Shown here: piece by piece, positions 22,901-35,700 of the stretch | How the letters are laid out: every line of letters begins with the position of its first letter | Numbering within the stretch: position 1 is the first letter of the stretch | Assembly (NCBI RefSeq): GCF_032854445.1 | Contig: NC_088305.1 | Location: 27,738,628-27,802,627 of the forward strand | Origin: Liolophura sinensis | Lineage: Eukaryota > Mollusca > Polyplacophora > Chitonida > Chitonidae | Length of the DNA: 64,000 bases | Direction of reading: 5' to 3' | Translations under genes and position numbers: made by a program | The notes under the pieces: generated by a model | The model's database searches: none | The model's input: only the letters and a program-made list of their open reading frames with translations | Told to the model about the DNA's origin: nothing

Positions 22901-25900
22901 GACCATACCAGGTGTGGATGATGTTGCAGGGTTGATATGACTATACGAGATGTCGATGATGTTACAGGGCTGATATGACTATACCAGGTGTGGATGATGT
23001 TAGAGGGTTAATATAACTGTCCCAAGTGAGGGTGATGTTACAGAGTTGATATGACTATCCCAGGTGCGGGTGATGTTACAGAGTTGATATGACTATCCCA
23101 GGTGTGGGTGATGTTACAGGGTTGATATGACTATACCAGGTGTGGATGATGTTACAGGGCTGATATGACTATACCAGGTGCAGATGATGTTGCAGGGTTG
23201 ATATGACTATACAAGATGTGGATGATGCTGCAGGGTTGATATGACTATACAAGATGTGGGTGATGTTACAGGGTTGATATCACTATACCAGGTGTGGGTG
23301 ATGTTAGAGGGTTGATATGACTATAGCAAGCGTGGATGATGTTGCATTGTTGAGATGACTATCCCAGGTGTGGATGATGTTTCAGGGATATGACTGTACC
23401 AGGTGTCAATGGTGTTACAGGGTTGGTATAAAGGTATCAGATGAGGATGATGTTAGAGGGTTGATATGAATATACTAGGTGCGGATGATGTTGCAGGGTT
23501 GATATGACTATCATAAGTTTGGATGATGTTAGAGGGTTGTTGTAACTATACCAGGTGCAGGTGATGTTAGAGGACAGGGTTGATATGACTATACCAGATG
23601 TGGATGATGTTGCAGAGTTGATATGACTGTACCAGGTGTGGGTGATGTTAGAGGGTTGATATGACTATAGCAGGTGTGGATGATGTTTGAGAGTAGATGA
23701 TGTTACAGGGTTGTTATGACCATGCCAGGTGTGGATAATGTTGCAGGGTTGATATGACCATACCAGGTGTGGATGATGTTAGAGGGTTAATATGACTGTC
23801 CCAATTGAGGATGATGTTACAGGGATATCACTATACCAGGTGTGGGTGATGTTACAGGGTTGATATGACTATACCAGGTGTGGATGATGTTACAGGGTTG
23901 ATATAAAGGTATCAGATGTGGATGATGTTAGAGGGTTGATATGACTATAGCAGGTGTGGATGATGTTGCAGGGTTGATATGACTATCACAAGTTTGGATG
24001 ATGTTAGAGGGTTGATATGACTATAGCAGGTGTGGATGATGTTGCAGGGTTGATATGACTATCACAAGTTTGGATGATGTTGCAGGGCTGATATGACTAT
24101 ACCAGGTGCAGATGATGTTGCAAGGTTGATATGACTATACGAGATGTGGATGATGTTGCAAGGTTGATATGACTATACGAGATATGGATGATGTTGCAGG
24201 GTTGATATGACTATAGCAGGTGCGAGTGATCTAAGAAGGTTGATATGACTATAACAGGTGTGGATGATGTTACAGGGTTGATATGACTATCCCAAGTGTG
24301 GGTGATGTTAGAGGGTTGATATGACTATAGCAGGTGTGGATGATGTTAGAGGGTTGATATGCCTATATCATGTGTGGATGATGTTACAGGGTTGATATGA
24401 CTATCCCAGGCGTGGATGTGGTTGGTGGATTTTCAATGAGTTCCTCACCCCGTCAGCTGTGTGATAAGGGAATGATAGACTTAGCAGTTAAGCACAGCAG
24501 TCACCCCCCAGCCGCATGGGTCCATGAAAAGGTAGGTTATAAGTGTGACCCTCATAATGCTGTTATCACTGATGAGTGTAAATGAGTATTGTCTCTTTTC
24601 ATGAAAGCCATCAGGTGATACATTGTGACTCAATGGTCTGCCTTAACATATCAAATCAAATATGGTCAAGTAATGGTGGAAGCTAGTTTCTAGAATGTAG
24701 GACCTGGAATTTTCTTGAATCACTTATATAGATATATATATATCTTATCATTGTTTAGCCAGGCAGTCAAATTGTTGCAAGTCTTTTAACCAGAAATTGA
24801 AATGGTGTAAATACATACATGTAAATCAGTCGCTCAGTCATTGCCTGAGATGATCTTGGACTCACTTACGTTGTGTTTGTCTTCAATACATCCTGATTCC
24901 ATCCTCATGTATTATCAGACCAGGCATTCCATACAGACGGGAATTTCCAGTCTGATATTGATCCTGGGAATTCCCCCACCCACTTTAGTATTTCAGTCGA
25001 TCATCTTAAAGTGTAAACAAAGTGAAAAATTATGTGTGCCTCAAATAAAAGGTAATGGCAAACTGCATCCAGAAATACTTCTAAGGTACTTTATCAGATA
25101 TGATTTTACAGAAAATAACTATTTTCAAAAGTGATCTGTTGGCAAGTAAGGGAAATTGTGATGAAGAAAGTGGTGTGACATCAAAAATTCTAAAAAATGA
25201 AAATAGTTTTGGGTACAGTTTTGTATGGGGGCTTGAATGTCATCCATATTCTTGGGAATTCCCCCAATCTGAGGATTACCCCACCCACTTAGTCATCAAT
25301 CAACATGTATCTTCATTTTTTCTCATCTGTTTTCTCCTCCCAAGTGTAAGACTGGTGATCAGGTGACAGTACGGACAGGTGGGGATTTCTATTACGACCC
25401 TCAACCAGGGGATCTCCCTACCCACCTACTTCTGCTAGCTGGGGGCGTCGGCATAAATCCTCTCATTAGCATACTGCGTCATGTGACTGACCTCAACCAA
25501 TCAGATATGGAAAAACCAGTCCAAGCTAGGCTGTTGTATTCAGCCAGATCTGAAGATGAACTTATATATAAGGTAAGTACACTATTAAAGTTTTACTGGC
25601 CGTGGTGGCAAAGTGGTTAGAGTGTCTGCCTCATAAATGCTTGAAATTACAGGAAATGTAGGAAGACATTGCTCATTTCAGCAATGTGTTCAGATATTTT
25701 TGACGATTGTTTTTCTATGGCACTGTGGCCACTGACCAGTTTAAATTATTACTTTAAGGGCAGAATGTTGGAGCAGATAATAAAAATAAAAAATAAAACT
25801 TTAAAATCATTTATGGACTATCCCAGCAATTTTTCTCATTGAAAACCTCTTTACATGATTGGAAAGCCTTGAAAAACATGAAATTCTTAAAAACCTCAAG

Positions 25901-28900
25901 ATCGGACAGAATAAAAAGGTGGATTTTCAGTTTCATTTTTAGTCCACTTTTAGATTTTTTAGTCTTTGCTTGCCCTTAAAACACAAAATAAGATTGGTTT
26001 TGTCTGAGCATACACTTTACATAGTTCCTAATAATTGGGCATCTGAAGTGAGCTGTGGCAAGTGCCCAGGCTTACATCCACAGGTGGTATCTTCTTGGAT
26101 TTATCTATTTATATGATTGATGTTTTACGCCCTATTCAAGAATATTTCACTTATACGACAGCGGCCAGCTTTGTGGTGGGTGGAAACCGGGCAGAGACTG
26201 GGGGAAACCTACGACCTTCCACAGGTTGCTATGTCCTTGGAGGATTTTAGTTGACATGTTTTGATTTTAATGTAGATTGTTTGACCATGTTTGACTACAA
26301 ACTCCAACCTATTTTCACTAACTTTGTTCACGTGACACATAGACTTGCGGTGTTTGTTCAGCAAACGAATCTCATTTTTGTGAGTATAAATCGGGGGTTC
26401 GTATTGTGGCAGGGCGTTGAAAACTTGGACAAGCCTGAAATTTGAAAGTAACATTTCCACACCTTGAAAAGCCTGAAAAATCAGGGGGTGTGGGGTTAAG
26501 TTTGGAAAATGCTTGAAACTGAGGCAGCAGAACCAACCTGAGCTGCTGTGTATAGTATACTGACATTCTCCTGGAGATATTTGTTTCCGCTGTGTAGATG
26601 TGAAAAAAGGACAGCTCAACTAATTATGGTCATTTTACTTTGCTTTGAGTTGAGAATATTTATTCCAGGTAGCCTGGAAAATGTGAATTTTGGGCCTAAA
26701 AAGTGATAATAAAAAGCGTGGAAATTTGAACTCTTTGAAATGTACAAACCCTGATTTGTAGTAGTGTTCACAGGTCCCATAGGTGAGAGTTAAAACACTT
26801 AAACAATCTTGGACAATTTGAACAAAACTTTACAATGGACGTTCCATGATGTCTCTGATTTTTATTAATTGATTTTCTGTTCACAGGATGCATTGATATC
26901 TTTGGAAGAGAACCACAAAAATGTGAAATGTCAGTTTTTTGTCACAAAAGAACTGTGTACCCACCCTGTTTTGAAAAGTAAGTACACATAAGGTTGATTT
27001 TGTTGATTACTTTATCACAGTTCTTGTAAAGTTTCAGATCTGATTCCTAATTACTATATACTTGCCTCTGCTTTCCTTGCCTTCCTGCTGCTAAAGCATT
27101 TACTTCAGAAGAAAACACTGCATGAACATGAAGTGACAATCGGGGGAAAGACCATTAAAAACTGTCTGTAAAACTAAATTTAATTATTTTTTATAGATTC
27201 ATTTTTTTTATCACTGAAATAAATGCAGTGAAATGTTTGAATTGTGATATGATTTCCGGTGACAAGGTGCTGGGACATCACATCACTTTTTCTTTTTATA
27301 TTCATCTACAGGCAAATTTTATGAGAGTGTTATTTAAGTAATCTTTTAATCCTTGGTACTAGGAGCTATTCAAACATCAGAATGCATTTAACTTAAAGGA
27401 GAAGAAAACTTAAAAACATAAGACTATGAGCTGAAAAGAGCACATTTTTTTCGAACTGGTGGTGCCTGCTGCATAATTTTGTGATTTTTCCTTGGCATTT
27501 ATGTAAAGTCTGAAAACGGGAATGCTGGCTCCCTGTAATTTATGCTGGGGGTGTGTTACCTCTCAGCCAGTGAGTGTCCTTAAAACTGGCAGCTTGTTCG
27601 TGTAATCTCAGAATCTACGTCCAACATTCCGGTTTCCCGATCGTCAAGTGGAAAACGAACTGTACTGTTCGCTACCTTCTGAGAAGAAGAGTTCTAGCGG
27701 AAATGTACGATCTGCACTTCGGCGGTTTCCGATGGAATTCTCCTAACACAGAACTTCAGGACTAGTTCTTAGGCCAAATGGAGTCGCCGCAGCGGATTTT
27801 GGCGTCGACTTTATTTATAATTTATCATCTTGAGGTACATATTAGAATTTTTTTTATGGCATTCACCGGCAAGGAAATGCATTGTCTTTTCAATGGTGTT
27901 TGTTTGTAATTTAAGTTTTCCTCTCCTTTAATTAATCTGTATAGAAAAAAACTGAAAAAATAAATGAAAATCTTTTCAGGTGTAGATTTTAGCTGGCTTT
28001 TTAGTTTTCTGTCTGTTGAAGGGACCCTAAATTGACACCAGACAAACTCAGAATGTAGCTGGCATGCACTTCAGGTGTGATCAGAACAATAGATTTAACA
28101 TAGGATCGTCTGCATTACACACCTTCCGCTGTACTCGAAACACTTAGCCATGATGGAAATCAGTTACTGTCAGGGGAGATAACCACGAACAGGCGCAATA
28201 ATGATCTCCCTTGTGTAAAATGTTGTCTGTATGAACTAATTTTACGCTTGTATCCTGCCTTAAGTTTTTAAGGCTAACTTTTTTTTTTGTTTGCTTTAAA
28301 GTATTATTTTATTTTTAAAGTATGTATATATATTCTTTTTATTTTATACTGATACAGCTCATTTTTTTCACTCCGGAATTTAGTAGTGAAAAGTTCTGTG
28401 TTCATTATCTGAATGAAGTGATTTGAAATTTGTTATAAAATGGCTCTAATTCATAGCTAAATTTCTGTATTTTTGGGATGTAAACAAAACAAGGACATTT
28501 TTTGTTTTAATGCTATTTTGACTTCCTTGTTCCTTTGTTGATTTTGGAGACATAACAACATTGGTTGGACGGGCCCTTTTCAGGGCTTCACCAAAGTACA
28601 AGTTTATCAGTGTACAGAGAGTAATGTCTTCAGAATATGCTTGAATAAACACCTGGCAAACATGCGAAAAAGGTTGAACAATTATAGTATGAAGAATGAA
28701 TGGCTTAATGACATAATGGCAATATCTCTGTAATGGCATATCATGACATCCATGAAGAAAATCTAGATATCTCATTCATAAAATGAAAATATATAAAATA
28801 AAATATACATTTTACCTTTATGACATATCTTTTACTTTTATCTGCTCCAGGTGGGAGAATAACAAAAACAGAGATAGAAGAGGCTGTGAGAGAACTTGGA

Positions 28901-29017
28901 GCTGATCAAACTACCTGCTATATATGTGGACCTTTCCCTATGATCAAGTCTTTAGAAGGGCAGTTGTTAACGTTAGACGTACCACCTGAAAGAATACTGT
29001 ATGAAAAATGGTGGTGA
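19974..29017 (+). CDS. OXNAD1: OXNAD1, mitochondrial oxidoreductase NAD-binding domain protein (7 exons)
   Basis: Exons 19974-20023, 20920-21010, 22053-22159, 24390-24531, 25345-25572, 26887-26977 and 28851-29017 join in phase to 291 aa (human 312). The first exon encodes [16 protein letters not shown], an Arg-rich amphipathic stretch typical of a mitochondrial presequence. The exact start is inferred, because in-frame ATGs also lie upstream at 19941 and 19860. The FAD-binding half has [20 protein letters not shown]. The NAD-binding half has AGGVGINP (162-169), CGPFPM (262-267) and the C-terminal aromatic EKWW, all ferredoxin-NADP reductase family signatures. The physiological substrate of this family member is not established. 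It is head to head with CIR1. The acceptor of exon 4 is preceded by a 2.1-kb array of near-copies of itself. Confidence 0.94.
21362..21712 (+). mobile_element. tRNA-derived SINE, family C
   Basis: Head GGTGGACTAATGGTTAGAG (A-box-like) with GGGATCAAACCC (B-box-like), body, then the GACGTTAAACCCAAAGC end and a (CATT)n tail at 21693-21711. The end domain is shared with family B. In OXNAD1 intron 2. Confidence 0.75.
22263..24389. repeat. Minisatellite of ~38-bp units carrying the OXNAD1 exon 4 3' splice site and first codons
   Basis: Roughly 54 units of GATGATGTTACAG followed by GGTTGATATGACTATACCAG and GTGTG. The real exon 4 begins at 24390 directly after the last TTACAG with the same bases, encoding [10 protein letters not shown], which is conserved with human OXNAD1. 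The array thus amplifies the acceptor plus about 28 nt of coding sequence. It fills most of intron 3. Confidence 0.95.
25598..25645 (+). mobile_element. tRNA-like SINE head fragment
   Basis: GGCCGTGGTGGCAAAGTGGT TAGAG resembles a tRNA A-box region. No B box or tail follows, so this is a truncated head in OXNAD1 intron 5. Confidence 0.45.
25726..26000. repeat. Dispersed repeat R3
   Basis: Shares TTTAAATTATTACTTTAAGG-GCAGAAT, GGAAAGCCTTGAAAA and CTTAAAACACAAAATAA blocks with the 15449 and 46527 copies. Confidence 0.55.
26098..26236 (-). mobile_element. SINE family A, truncated
   Basis: Tail, core GATGTTTTACGCCCTATTCA and body to ACAGGTTGCT. Head missing. In OXNAD1 intron 5. Confidence 0.75.
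27388..27935. mobile_element. ~0.55-kb element with inverted ends (possible DNA transposon remnant)
   Basis: Left end TTAAAGGAGAAGAAAACTTA and right end TAAGTTTTCCTCTCCTTTAA are inverse complements with one mismatch. TTAA lies at both borders. Interior is GC-richer than the surroundings, with a 63-codon frame (27574-27765) of no recognised family. In OXNAD1 intron 6. Confidence 0.6.
28520..28689. mobile_element. M1 MITE-like element
   Basis: CAGAATATGCTTGAATAAAC, CAAACATGCGAAAAAGGTTG and ACATTGGTTGG match the reverse of the 11130 copy. In OXNAD1 intron 6. Confidence 0.65.
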
Positions 29018-29861
29018 GATGGAGTTGGGAGTGAGCAGGTAGACAATAATTCAAGGAAACAAACAGACCGTGGGCAAAGGTATGCCGTTCAGATTTGCAG
29101 CTGGGTTGTAAAGAATATACACTTTTTTTTTACTAAGTAATTGTTTCCCTGAACAATGTGTTCGGGTGGTAAGCCGTAGATTTCACTCTGTCCATTTGGT
29201 GTGTCCGCCCCGGCAAATTTCGGCGATCAAAACAAACTACCTCACCAATCAGACACCATGGAATTGTGTTGACCTGTGACATTTTATTTGTCACATGATT
29301 TACCAAGTCATGACACAACTTACAGAACGACAGAGAAATTTACCAAGTGTCTGTGCAAGTACGCTGTGAAATTCGGAGGTGGTAAAGTTTGTCCCTTTGT
29401 CCCTGGCTTTAATGTGACCAAGACTTCACGAACACTGAGAGCAGAAAAAGAGGAATTTTTTGTGATTTGTCACTTATTTGCCTTGTCAAATGTTGGTGTG
29501 GAATATATCTAAGCATATTAGATTTTTGGAACTATCAAAGATCAGTAAATGAATGAATTAATTCAGAGTTTGAATTAAAGCCACACTGACAATATTTGAT
29601 CCCTGTTGTGGTGAGGTACATGTTAAAACAAGGCAATAACTCTGACTCTTCAACAGGTAGCATCTAAAATTGGACCAAAAACGGACCACTTTAAAAGCCA
29701 ACTAAAACCAAGAAAAACTAACAAAAAAAAAATGTTTTTAAATATGTTAGAATATATATGTATATAATATGCAGAGAAACGATATCTTATGAAATAGGCC
29801 AGTAGCCTTTTTTTTATTAAACGACCACATTGTCAATGGCACTTTTAAATTCTTGAAATAA

Positions 29862-30005
29862 TTTATTTATTTATTTATTTGATTGGTGTTTTACGCCATA
29901 CTCAAGAATATTTCACTTATATGACGGTGGCCAGCATTATGGTGGGTGGCAACTGGGCAGAGCCCGGGGGCAACCCACGACCATCCGTAGGTTGCTGGCA
30001 GACTT
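29862..30005 (-). mobile_element. SINE family A, truncated
   Basis: (TTTA)n tail, GGTGTTTTACGCCATACTCA core, and body to GGTTGCTGGCAGAC. Confidence 0.8.
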
Positions 30006-30465
30006 GATATGAAGTAACCTTAAGTTAAGTCATCCGTTAAGTCTGCATAGAAGTGTTAAGTCTACACAGAAGTGTTACGTCTACACAGAAGTGTTAAGTC
30101 TCTAGGTTGTGTCCTATATCATAAAGGGCTTCTGAACCTCTAACTCTATTTGTAGTGAACAACAGAAATACATTGCATAAGAATGCTGATAATTTAATGG
30201 GTTTGTACAAAACATTAGCCGTTGTGTCAATAGGCAATACTTTCCACTGTCTGGTCATGCCAGTCAGATCTCAATAAATTATCTAATCAACAAAATGCAT
30301 TCTTTTGGGTGTGTTCACTTCACAGGTCCAATTTTTTCAGGTGGCAGTTGCTTGTTACTTAATTTATTTATTTATTTATTTCATGAGTGTCTTATGCCAT
30401 ACTCAAATAGATTTAAGTCTTGAAACCAGAAATAAAGTATTGTAAATACATAAATCAGTCACCCA

Positions 30466-30650
30466 GTCATTTATTTATTTTAATGGTGTTTTACGCTGTA
30501 CTCTAGAATATTTTACTCATACATCAGCCGGCAGTATTATGGTGGAAGGAACCAGGCAGAGCCCACGACCACTTGCAGGTTGCTGAGAGACCTTCCCACG
30601 TACAGCCAGAGAGGAAGCCAGCATGAGCTGGACTTGAACTCCCAGCGAGC
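30466..30650 (-). mobile_element. SINE family A, partial head
   Basis: Tail and core TTTTACGCTGTACTC, body, and GAGCTGGACTTGAACTC (inverse B box). A further tail fragment is at 30360-30410. Confidence 0.75.
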
Positions 30651-30892
30651 TTGTAATTTGAATCGAAGGTGAAAAAGTGGGCTCATGCGCCTGGAAGTTA
30701 ATCAGATTAGACTGTATGGGGAAATGTTGCGAGTTTGTCACATGATTGTGTCAGCAAGCTTGTAACAGGCTTGTGAAATTCTGTAAGTCGGATCTAAAAA
30801 TAAAGTTTTCTGGAAGCATTCCACAAGCAAACCATAACCAGACTTGAGACTCACTACAGGATTGTGAGGAAGGAACACTTAGATTAATTACT

Positions 30893-31235
30893 ACATCCAT
30901 CTGCATATATGTCCAGCTGCATATATGTCCCGCTACATATGTCCCACTACATATATGTCCATCTGCATATATGTCCCGCTACATATGTCCCACTACATAT
31001 ATGTCCATCTGCATATATGTCCTGCTACATATGTCCCACTACATATATGTCCATCTGCATATATGTCCCGCTACATATGTCCCACTACATATATGTCCCG
31101 CTACATATATTTCCATCTTCATATATGTCCAGCTACATATATGTCCATCTGCATATATGTCCAGCTGCATATATGTCCCACTACATGTCCCACTACATAT
31201 ATGTCCAGCTGCATATATGTCCAGCTACAAGTCAA
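30893..31235. repeat. Minisatellite CATATATGTCC(C/A)
   Basis: Short units such as CATCTGCATATATGTCC and CACTACATATATGTCC, about 17 bp, ordered into higher-order groups of about 46-62 bp. Long open frames across it are repeat artefacts. Confidence 0.85.
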
Positions 31236-32728
31236 AATTTCAATTAATTTATAACAAAAACAAAACAGAGAACTGATTAGATTTAAGTGACATTTATTTA
31301 CAAATATTGAACATTACAAAGGACTTGTAAGAGTTACACTTCAATGTACAGCTGCTTTGAACAATACTAACAGAAAGAGTTATCTCCCCTCTCCAAGCCT
31401 GATTGACAAGAAGAACATGGCTTTCAGGAAGGACGTTCGAACTCTCTTTACAAGGTGCGTACGATATGAAAACAAATGTGAGGCCAATATAAGAGTTCAT
31501 GTAACAACCCTTTTCAAATGTAATTAAATTTTATATTAAAGTTTGATGTATCATGAAACAAAAATTAAAGGTTGATCGCATAATGAATTAAGCACTAAGC
31601 TGTATCATATTAGTTTTCACCAGTCAAGCCATTCTGAGACACCACTAAATGTTTGAAGCCATAAAATTATTTGTTACATGTACAGCTTATTTACAAAACT
31701 GACACATCACTTAATGGAAATTCATCTAAATGTTCAAACTAAAGCAGCCAAGCATTTATTGTTTTTAGTGCAACGGTCATTCAGAAATATTTCACACTCA
31801 GTGTTGTGAGGACCACTGTCGGCCTTAGGGGGTACACCAAGCCCAAATTTACATACAAAATTTTAAAACTTACTATGAATTTCAACAAGCATGATCAATT
31901 AATTTCAAAAACATTAAACTTAAGTGTAGGTTTATTTATTTTTTTTTTTTTGACAACCAACATCCCATCTGGAGTGAAAATGTTTATTTTACAGCAAGTA
32001 AAATGACTGTAGATGAAAAGATTTCCACGCTGAGAATATCCAATTTAAAAATGTGATCATTCAACGTAATGTCCTTTAAGGACAAAGGACATTCCTAAAT
32101 ACAGAGCTACTAGAAACTGAACAGGTTTGTGTGAACATATATTTGTGTGAACAGCTCAAACTAACTCACATTTGAATTGTTTAAGCTTCAAATCTGGTGA
32201 ATCTGGGAGAATTTAAAAGCACACCCCACAATGTTTTGATGAGTTGGTACAAGATTTAAGAGGACTACAAAATGTCTACAAACCTTGAATCTAAACGAAC
32301 ATGACAAGTAAATAAGATGTTTAAAAAATCAATAATTTTAATATGTCCTCTTTTTTTATTTGAACATCAACTATGCAAAAGGTTCTTTTCCTGAATGGTG
32401 ACAAGCAGAATGATACTTTCAAATGTCCACTGAATTTTAACCAGAAAGATATCCCACAAATGTGAACCAAAGTTCATCTTACTTGCTTGTATCCCAGTAA
32501 TCTAAAGCTAACCAAGACAGATTTTGGGGGTTTTTTTTTTTGTTCTTTGGTACGTCTCATATACCTAACACAAGAACAACCTAAAAGTGTTTTCGCTTCC
32601 TGTTGAGCCTTTACATAGATAAAACATGCACACAAAATGTGAAGATCTCAAGAGGCTTTTGGAAAATGGCCACTTTTCAAGTAACAGTGATAATACAGAA
32701 AAGATCTGCGGTAAAAGCTGTAATTTCA

Positions 32729-35700
32729 TCACAGTACATAATCAAGCTCGTATCGGACATACTGGTTCTTGACATCGTTGAGGATTCTGGGATAGCTGGG
32801 AATCATGCCGTCCTGGGCGCCTATATACACTGTGTTGTAAACCTTCCAGTAAACATCTCGCACTTTCCTTGCCGGGTGAAACAAACCCTGAAACAACAAC
32901 AACCGTGCTATATTGTAAACGGGAATAATATTTGCTAATGGTGACAGCTTCAAGGTATAGTTTAGTCATGGTCTTGTTCACAGAAGATGGATGAATTTGT
33001 GTTTAATGCCGTTCAAGAATTTCTAACTTCGGTAAACTGACCCATTCCCCCAGAAAAGTTAACAAAATCCTCAGACATACAAAAAGTGAAATAAAGAAAA
33101 GCCTTTTCAGTCTGATATGCTGACAGCAATAAATAGTCTAAGCACCAAACAAACCAATTTGCACACTGACCAAACTCGTGTGTCCGCTACATCACGGACA
33201 AGTCCCATTCCTGCATCTGGTCAAAGTTTCTATTTTTAGTATGTGTGTGTCCGAGCCCTATGTCCTAATGCATGCGGGGATAGTGCATGCAGCACTTTTG
33301 ACCCAACATGCTCCAGCATAACAGTTAGAATGCACAGACCTACAGTAGCACGAAAATCCAGTCTAAGGATGGTATACTTGACCGACCTCTTTGTGTGTCA
33401 ATAATTTTGGGAAAATGCTTTTAAAAATGACAAGAAATCAACATATTATGTGCGAGATGATGTGCCCTAATAGGTCAGAAAAGTCAATCAGGGGTGCGCA
33501 TGTCTAGTGCGCGAAAACGATCGCTTCGTGTGTAAAATGTCAAAACAAGATATCATGGAATTACCCCTCATATACGACACAGAGTCAGATGAAAATTGTT
33601 CACAAGACCGCTTAGCTGTCGGCGAATGTATTTCACCTGACTTTTGCCCACAACATGCAAGTTTTCGCACGTATTTTCGTTCTCCTGGCTTACTTATCGA
33701 AAATCTCTGAGACTGATACAACACAGGAATTTTACTATGGACATCATGAATTACACTTTATCAAAAGACTCAAAACTGAAGGGGGAATACCACCCTTTCA
33801 GGTTTATAAGTGAGTGAGTGCTTGGGGTTTAACGTCGTACTTTTCAGTCCTATGATGACAAAGGAGTCCTCAGAGTGCATGTAATGTGCTTCCTTGTTGC
33901 AGGACGGATTTCCACCGCTCTTTTATCTAGTGCTGCTTCACTGAGATGATTTACCGAAGGCATGTAAGCTGTCCTTTCGAGCCATTATACTGATACAAGT
34001 CAACCAGTCACTGGACTATCCTCTTCATGCCAAGCAAGGAAGTTACAACTTCCTTTTCTTAGACGTGACTAAACCAAGGATTGACCCGGGATCTACTGTC
34101 TCCCGAAGTGGACGCCCTCCCAACTTTGCTATCAGGGCCGGTTTCAGGTTTATTGGTAGGACACCACCCATCTTCGCCAGGTACCTGACAATGCTCCAGA
34201 CAAGGTGGAGGAAACCGTCCACCTTTTACAGGTACCTGACAATGCTCCAGACCAGGTGGAGGAAACCACCCACCTTTGCCAGGTACCTCACAATGCTCCA
34301 TACAAGGTCAGGTCTGTGGTTGGTTTTTCCACCACCTTTGCCAGGTACCTTGAACTCTGGTATTAAGAGTAATTAGGTAAAGTGGGTATGGAATGCTGTG
34401 TAAATCATTACCTGTAATGTATACTGTAAAATCTTGTGGGGGCCGGTGCCCACTCTGATACCCTCTATACTGCCCATGAAGGCCTGTACCACGTGGGGTG
34501 ACGTCTCAAAGATGTTAGGCCAGACATGGTTCAGCAAGTGAGTGAGGGCATCTTCGCAGCCAAACCCAAACACCCCCAGGGCCATGTGCTGGATGGCCGT
34601 CATGCCAGTCTGACGATGGACCAGGTCTCTGGAAAATTCAACAGGGAAAAGGGATGAACAAGTGCTAATGTGCAACAGGTGCAACATACTGCAAAAAGTT
34701 GATGTTTTGTGCACCCCGGTACCTCATTAAGTGACATGCCCATGTGTAAGCATAGCTCATGTTAAAAATCTGATCGAAGGAGCGATCAACAGAAAAACAC
34801 AGAGCGATTATTAGAGCTACTCCTTGCAGCTAACAAGTACAGAATTGATTATTCAAGGTACTCATTGTAGAGACTTCAATGCTAGCAACTAGGGAGGACT
34901 TGAGTGAGACTGGGCCAAGAACTAGTCAGCCTCGAGTCTCAGTTGACCCCCTAACATATTTGGTACCAGGCGACACTCATACTGAAAGGGTCTTTAAATC
35001 ACAAATACAAACATAACAATATGACTTAAATGATTGCAGTCAGTATGAATATCATACTCAAGAATTTGTCACTTGCACATTACAGGTCAATTTTATCGCT
35101 GCAAAAAATGATTTGGGCAAACCACCCACCTTTGGCAAGTTACTGACAAATTTACCTACGTAAATTGAGACTGGGCCAAGGACTAGTCAGCCTTGAGTCT
35201 CCGCTGACCCCACGTAAAGTGATGGAGGACGAGACTGGGCTTGAACTCACACCGACACTCACCTATCCATTAACGCATCCTCCAGAAGAGGTGTCACAGC
35301 GTAGATGTAATCTTTTCCCATCTCCCCGATGTACTCAAACATGAACGACAGAGACTTCAGCACACCATTCTGAACGTTCAACTCGGGTACTCTGTACTCG
35401 TTCATCAGGCCGGGCAGCACTGTGAACGGAGAGCAGGTCTCAGCGACGATCGCTATAGCAACCGTCGTGCACACTCGGTTCTGTCTCTCCTGCACCTTCA
35501 GATTGTTCAACAGGGTGGCCAGCACGTCATGAGGACTACAATCAAACAGACATAACTTTATTTATGTAATTCTGTAATTAAGAAATGTCCTTACATTTGC
35601 AATTAAGTTATGAAATGACTCATCAAAAGCCATATTATTTATTCACCTGATCGATGATTTACCCAGTACCCAAGAAATGTTTCTTTAAGTGTGAACTTAC

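Larger units (their letters stand above)
29018..32728. other. Convergent intergenic region OXNAD1-SF3B1
   Basis: 3' UTRs of both genes plus repeats. No further gene is seen. A minus-strand AATAAA at 31293-31298 or 32355-32360 could end SF3B1 transcripts. Two SINEs, a small (GTCTACACAGAAGTGTTA) triplication at 30035-30100 and a minisatellite lie between. Confidence 0.55.

Noticed and set aside
22263-24389. CRISPR-like appearance of regularly repeated units
   Set aside because: Units are contiguous with no unique spacers, the genome is eukaryotic, and the unit matches the exon 4 boundary.
30909-31276. Three overlapping ~100-codon frames (HICPATYMS repeats)
   Set aside because: Read-through of the CATATATGTCC minisatellite in all frames.
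34059-34376. Frames on both strands with repeated CQVPGKGG/RYLTMLQ
   Set aside because: Made by a SINE B head and the adjoining ~58-bp tandem repeat in an SF3B1 intron.
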